A stretch of 8,261 nucleotides of DNA, taken from NCBI GenBank assembly GCA_015233705.1, contig JADFXE010000054.1, positions 1 through 8,261 of the forward strand, read 5' to 3'. The notes under the pieces were generated by a model. That model did no database searches and was not told the origin of the DNA. It worked only from the letters and a program-made list of their open reading frames with translations. A program made the translations under genes and the position numbers. Origin of the DNA: Candidatus Omnitrophota bacterium (GTDB lineage Bacteria > Omnitrophota > Koll11 > Zapsychrales > Fredricksoniimonadaceae). Of this stretch, positions 5,252-8,261 are shown piece by piece (position 1 is the stretch's first letter; each line of letters starts with the position of its first letter).

Positions 5252-6816
5252 ACTTCTATTTTTTGCTGGATAATCCTTTCTTCATCAAGAATTGGCGGGA
5301 ACGCATGCGGCCGCATTATGTCGGCACGGCGTGCGTGATCCTTGTCTTTATTATCGGACTGATCTTCCTTGGGAATTATACCTTCGGGGAAGCTCAGGGT
5401 CTGTATGACCCGATCTCGCATCTTCAGGTCCATGTCTCCTGGTGGCGCAGCGCTTTGTATCAGATCGTGAGTTTGCAGGGCACGCTTTTGCTGCTTCTGG
5501 GCACGATCGATTGCTATCGCGCAGCGGCGCAGGAGAGGGCGGCGGGCGTTCTGGACTTTCATCGGGCGTCCCCTTTTCCGCGCAAGGATCAGGCGCTGGG
5601 GCTGCTTCTGGGAGGAGCGGTCCTGGAGTGGAGCTTGTTCTTTCTGACCCTGCCGATCGTTCTGATCCTGGCCCTTATTGCCGGCGTGAGCCTGTGGGCT
5701 ATTGCAGTTTTCTATGCCAGTTTTATTCTGACGACGCTGTTCTTCCATCTTATCGCACTGTGGGCCGGGATATCCGTGGCGCCCCGGAAGAATGGCCTGG
5801 GGATCTTCGGTTTTCTTTTCCTATTCTATTTTATTAGCATGCTTTTCTCTGGCCTGATGGCGGCCGGACAAAGCGCGAGCGTTCTGCGCTGCGCGACCTG
5901 GTTCCCGGCGTATGATCAGCTTCATCAGGCGGTCTTTGGCGTTCATTCGTTCTTTGGCGTGACCTGGAATTATGCGGCCAAGGGGCAGGTGGCGCTTAAG
6001 ACGTTATTCTTCGGCTGTGCTATCACCGACGGGGTTCTCCAGCTTCTGGTGCAGATCCCGCTTGGACTGCTCTTTTTTGCCGGCATCATGCGCCGCCTTT
6101 CCAGTGATGAGATCACAGGCTTTTCCAAGCCGCAGACCGTGGCTGCTTATTTTTTGATCGCCTTTTATCTTGTGGGCAGCATTGATTACGGTTCCCCGGT
6201 CACCTGGGCCTTTCCGGTGATCATGATCTTCAGTTATTTCTTTACCCTGTTCGCTGCCTTGATTGTAACGCCGGACCATTTGGGATATGTCAAGGGCCTT
6301 TCGCGGGCCAAGAAACTGCAGAAGAAAGGGCTGGCGCTGGATGAGGATCAGAATTCCAACTGGCTGTGGTTTGTGGCATTCTCCGTCGTGACAATCGCAT
6401 TGTGGGGCGTATATGCCAGAATATCTCCTCCGGCCAGGGTCGAGTCTGTCTGTCTTGCGTTGGCAGTGGTCCTTCTTCAGACAGCGACTTTTGTGAACGG
6501 CCTGGAGTGGTTCAATCTCAGCCGGTTTTATCAGAAGCGGATCTTTCTGTGGACCGCGGCGGCGATTGTTTGGGTCGGGATACCTTTCTTGAATTTTATC
6601 GCTGTCGGGATGCAGGATAAGAGTGAGGTTCTGCGCTGGAGTTTTGCGCTTTCGCCCTTCTTTACGGTAGGCGGCATGATTGGCGATTTTTTTGCCAAAG
6701 AATCTGCCGGGAGGCAGTGGATGCCGTTTCTCGTCGTGAATGCCCTGACAGCGATCATCGCCGCTGTAGCGGCTTACCATCAGCGCAAGCTTTTGCAAAA
6801 AGACATTTTCTCCTGA
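5248..6816 (+). CDS. ABC-2-type transporter permease, about 12 membrane segments
   Basis: Predicted 522-residue inner-membrane permease and partner of the preceding ATPase. It starts at the ATG overlapping the ATPase stop (ATGA), with AAGGG (5236-5240) seven bases upstream. Hydrophobic segments occur around 25-42, 68-88, 117-147, 149-175, 183-206, 257-282, 297-312, 318-342, 372-390, 398-417, 432-453 and 492-510. Residues 92-113 (AAAQERAAGVLDFHRASPFP) resemble the cytoplasmic coupling region of ABC-2 permeases, where an E-R/K-x-x-G pattern precedes a Leu/Ser/Pro-rich stretch. A basic, charged cytoplasmic loop lies at about 348-371. At 12 segments it is roughly twice the common six-helix ABC-2 subunit, so a single chain may supply both halves of the pore. 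No substrate clue is visible. The stop is four bases before recO. Confidence 0.88.
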   Translation: MNFYFLLDNPFFIKNWRERMRPHYVGTACVILVFIIGLIFLGNYTFGEAQGLYDPISHLQVHVSWWRSALYQIVSLQGTLLLLLGTIDCYRAAAQERAAGVLDFHRASPFPRKDQALGLLLGGAVLEWSLFFLTLPIVLILALIAGVSLWAIAVFYASFILTTLFFHLIALWAGISVAPRKNGLGIFGFLFLFYFISMLFSGLMAAGQSASVLRCATWFPAYDQLHQAVFGVHSFFGVTWNYAAKGQVALKTLFFGCAITDGVLQLLVQIPLGLLFFAGIMRRLSSDEITGFSKPQTVAAYFLIAFYLVGSIDYGSPVTWAFPVIMIFSYFFTLFAALIVTPDHLGYVKGLSRAKKLQKKGLALDEDQNSNWLWFVAFSVVTIALWGVYARISPPARVESVCLALAVVLLQTATFVNGLEWFNLSRFYQKRIFLWTAAAIVWVGIPFLNFIAVGMQDKSEVLRWSFALSPFFTVGGMIGDFFAKESAGRQWMPFLVVNALTAIIAAVAAYHQRKLLQKDIFS

Positions 6817-6820
6817 ATCC

Positions 6821-7558
6821 ATGGCGATCATCTCCACCGAAGCCATTGTCCTGCGCGTGATCGATCACCGTGAGACAAGCCGGATTGCGTTTTTCTTCAC
6901 CAGAAAATGCGGCAAGGTCATCGGCGTCCTCAAGGGCATCCGCAAGAATCCCCGCAAGTTCGGCAGCTCCGTCGACAAATTCTCGGTCAATGACATCGTT
7001 TTTTACCAGTACCGCAACAGCGACATCCATCTCATCGGCCAGTGCGACATGAAGGAATTCTTTATGGATGTCCGCGGCAATGCCCGTCGGATCATGGCCG
7101 CCGAATACGCGGCCGAGCTGGTCAACAAGATCATGCCGCTTGAGGAGCGCTCGCCGGGAGTGTACGACCTTTTGCTGGATTACCTGCGCGCCATCGGCAA
7201 GGCGGACGACCTTTCGCGGATGGTCAGGATGTTCCAGATCAAGGTGTTGGCTTTGTCCGGATTCCAACCGCACATTGATTCCTGTGCCCGCTGCGGCAAG
7301 GCGATCATTGGCCGCGCCCGTTTCAGTATGGCGCGCGGCGGACTGGTTTGTGGTGTGTGCGAAGTGCCGGGGCATGGCGCGGTGGATGTCAGTCCGGGTG
7401 CGGTGGCAACGCTCTTATATGTTGAAAAGAACCCCTGGAGCTCCTGCCTGAAGCTCAGAATGCCGGCCAGTATAAAACAGGAATTAGGAAGCATTTTAAA
7501 TAATTTTCTTATTTACCACCTCGGCAAGCACATTCGATCAGCAAAGTATCTCACCTGA
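6821..7558 (+). CDS. recO: DNA repair protein RecO
   Basis: RecO binds single-stranded DNA and, with RecR, loads RecA onto SSB-coated gaps and anneals strands (RecFOR pathway). The 245-residue length is normal. The N-terminal OB fold begins STEAIVLRVIDHRETSRI and continues through KVIGVLKGIRKNP. The helical C-terminal part carries a four-cysteine zinc site, CARC at 155-158 and CGVC at 177-180, and SGFQPHIDSC is a typical lead-in. The ATG follows the permease stop by four bases with no clear Shine-Dalgarno, so it is probably translated by coupling. In many bacteria recO lies downstream of the phoH-pgpH-ybeY-era cluster, so the position is expected although era is absent here. The stop TGA ends the operon; I see no convincing stem-loop terminator after it. 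Confidence 0.95.
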   Translation: MAIISTEAIVLRVIDHRETSRIAFFFTRKCGKVIGVLKGIRKNPRKFGSSVDKFSVNDIVFYQYRNSDIHLIGQCDMKEFFMDVRGNARRIMAAEYAAELVNKIMPLEERSPGVYDLLLDYLRAIGKADDLSRMVRMFQIKVLALSGFQPHIDSCARCGKAIIGRARFSMARGGLVCGVCEVPGHGAVDVSPGAVATLLYVEKNPWSSCLKLRMPASIKQELGSILNNFLIYHLGKHIRSAKYLT

Positions 7559-7630
7559 TAGCAATCACTTACAGAAAAATATAGCTTTCCGGGAAACGTT
7601 TTCTTATTTTCCTGCCAGCCTCTTTTTTTC

Positions 7631-7657
7631 TTAACTTTTATATTTTATACTTATAAC
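7631..7657 (+). promoter_or_regulatory. AT-rich promoter-like region upstream of the last gene
   Basis: After recO the base composition becomes strongly AT-rich (about 7590-7657). TTAACT (7631-7636) and TATAAC (7652-7657) are a possible -35/-10 pair with a short 15-base spacer; TATACT (7646-7651) and TATATT (7639-7644) are alternative -10 boxes. A promoter here fits the 178-base gap and the change of gene theme, but the exact boxes are guesses. Confidence 0.35.
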
Positions 7658-7667
7658 GAGGTGGAGG

Positions 7668-7701
7668 GGCCCCTGACCGGCCAGTTTGGCGGAAAGGGGC
7701 C
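7668..7701 (+). other. Strong stem-loop in the 5' leader of the secreted-protein gene
   Basis: GGCCCC (7668-7673) pairs perfectly with GGGGCC (7696-7701). Inside, CC (7677-7678) pairs with GG (7691-7692), and GCCA (7680-7683) pairs with TGGC (7687-7690) around a GTT loop, leaving G7679 bulged and a TGA/AAA internal loop. If transcription starts near 7660 the structure would lie at the very 5' end of the mRNA, about 35 bases before the start codon. It is not followed by a T-tract, so it is not a standard terminator. It matches no riboswitch class I recognise. Confidence 0.5.
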
Positions 7702-7736
7702 GATTTGTATCTGGTCGCTGATGCGGGGGGAGAAGG

Positions 7737-8261
7737 ATGAGGAAGGCATTTCATATTTTCCTGGCGGTTGTTTTTCTATGGAACAGCGTTGCTCCGCGTT
7801 CCATGGCGCAGGAGATTCCCTTGCCTGCGGCCCAGGGAATCTTGTCCTTAAGCCCCGCATTCGCGCCTTGTCTTTTGCGCGGGATCAAGCTTGATCCAAA
7901 AGATCCCCTTCATTTGAATTTTATCGTCGATCGCGGAGATTCGTCGCTGGATGAGCCCTCGTTCCAGGAAGAATCCCAGCGTCTGGTTAAATATTTTCTC
8001 GCTTCTCTCACAACCCCTGAAAAAGACCTGTGGGTGAACCTTTCGCCCTACGAAAGCGACCGGATCGTCCAGGATGATTTCGGCCGGACCGCCATGGGCC
8101 GCGACCTTCTGGCACAGGATTATATTCTCAAGCAGATCGCCGCATCCCTTATTTATCCCGACGGCGATCTGGGCAAGAAATTCTGGGCCGAGGTCTACAA
8201 GCGGGCCAGGATTATATTCTCAAGCAGATCGCCGCATCCCTTATTTATCCCGACGGCGATC
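7737..8261 (+). CDS. Secreted protein of unknown function, Omnitrophota-type family (3' incomplete, frame broken at 8207)
   Basis: The N-terminal part of a predicted exported protein, 175 codons open to the window edge. Residues 1-24 are a signal peptide (MRK, hydrophobic core 7-15, cleavage after SMA). The mature protein starts QEIPLP, followed by LSLSPAFAP and a conserved block at about 82-151 containing YFLASLTTPEKDLWVNLSP, MGRDLLAQDYILKQ and YPDGDLGKKFWAEVY. I recall similar sequences as multi-copy hypothetical proteins in Omnitrophota genomes; no function is known to me. The ATG at 7737 has a G-rich Shine-Dalgarno-like stretch (7725-7736) and an in-frame stop at 7719. From about residue 157 onward the reading comes from a 55-base duplicate placed 92 bases downstream of the first copy, which shifts the frame. 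Residues 158-175 are therefore almost certainly not genuine. The native protein should continue past the window. Confidence 0.75.
   Translation, partial: MRKAFHIFLAVVFLWNSVAPRSMAQEIPLPAAQGILSLSPAFAPCLLRGIKLDPKDPLHLNFIVDRGDSSLDEPSFQEESQRLVKYFLASLTTPEKDLWVNLSPYESDRIVQDDFGRTAMGRDLLAQDYILKQIAASLIYPDGDLGKKFWAEVYKRARIIFSSRSPHPLFIPTAI
8115..8169. repeat. First copy of a 55-base exact repeat, in frame in the secreted-protein gene
   Basis: This copy encodes QDYILKQIAASLIYPDGD in the conserved block and fits the family, so it is the genuine location. The match to 8207-8261 is perfect over 55 bases and stops on the left at 8114 (A) versus 8206 (C). Confidence 0.9.
8207..8261. repeat. Second copy of the 55-base repeat, ending exactly at the window end (probable assembly artefact)
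   Basis: Identical to 8115-8169 at an offset of 92, which is not a multiple of three, so it throws the reading frame out. It runs exactly to the last base. A 55-base self-overlap at a sequence end is what a de Bruijn assembler with k=55 leaves at an unresolved graph node. Confidence 0.85.

Noticed and set aside
4876..5748. Long reverse-strand open frame opposite the ABC genes
   Set aside because: Low-complexity Gln/Arg/Lys-rich translation, no motif, fully covered by two well-supported genes.
6004..6846. Long reverse-strand open frame opposite the permease
   Set aside because: Same reasoning: charged, unstructured shadow of a hydrophobic membrane protein.
7559..7630. Intrinsic terminator after recO
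   Set aside because: There is a T-rich run at 7622-7629 but no convincing stem immediately before it, only a weak AAACGTTT palindrome further upstream.
7661..7894. 77-codon open frame overlapping the leader and the start of the secreted-protein gene
   Set aside because: It crosses the leader hairpin and has no conserved sequence, while the frame from 7737 has a signal peptide and family motifs.
8115..8261. A genuine tandem repeat of a 92-base unit
   Set aside because: The second copy stops exactly at the window end at 55 bases and destroys the reading frame; an assembly overlap explains this better.

Overview
The window is a bacterial operon-like gene cluster of moderately high GC, with every gene on the + strand. 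It probably comes from a draft or metagenome assembly of Candidatus Omnitrophota (OP3) or a close relative. Three things suggest this: the N-terminal half of the last protein matches a secreted family I recall only from that group; there is a diderm-style lipoprotein with an LPGC lipobox; and short repeats fill the gaps between housekeeping genes. The taxon is an inference from memory, not from a search.

Layout: (1) 3-686, the 3' end of aspS, apparently of a type lacking the bacterial GAD insertion domain. (2) 687-749, a palindromic array of GTCAGCN heptamers. (3) 767-1300, a LysM lipoprotein. (4) 1329-2276, a phoH-like ATPase gene. (5) 2257-3603, a short membrane-anchored HD phosphohydrolase of the PgpH/YqfF type, overlapping phoH by 20 bases. 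(6) 3603-3877, a repeat cluster made of a ~167-base multi-hairpin element with terminal inverted repeats, eight GTCAGCN heptamers in register, and a hairpin plus T-tract. (7) 3863-4300, ybeY, whose best start is a TTG at the end of that T-tract. (8) 4310-6816, an ABC ATPase and its 522-residue permease, translationally coupled. (9) 6821-7558, recO. (10) 7559-7736, a leader with an AT-rich promoter-like stretch and a strong hairpin. (11) 7737 to the end, the start of a secreted protein of unknown function.

The backbone phoH - pgpH - ybeY - ... - recO is a conserved order seen for example in Bacillus, where dgkA, cdd and era lie between ybeY and recO. Here an ABC exporter-type pair occupies that slot. 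PhoH and YbeY are linked to RNA and ribosome quality control, PgpH-type proteins to cyclic-di-AMP breakdown, and RecO to recombinational repair.

The last 55 bases exactly repeat 8115-8169 and break the final reading frame. This is most likely a k-mer overlap artefact at a contig end, not biology. The most interesting native signals are the repeat cluster before ybeY, its possible invasion of the ybeY 5' end, and the domain losses in AspRS and the PgpH-like protein. I see no complete undescribed system in the window.
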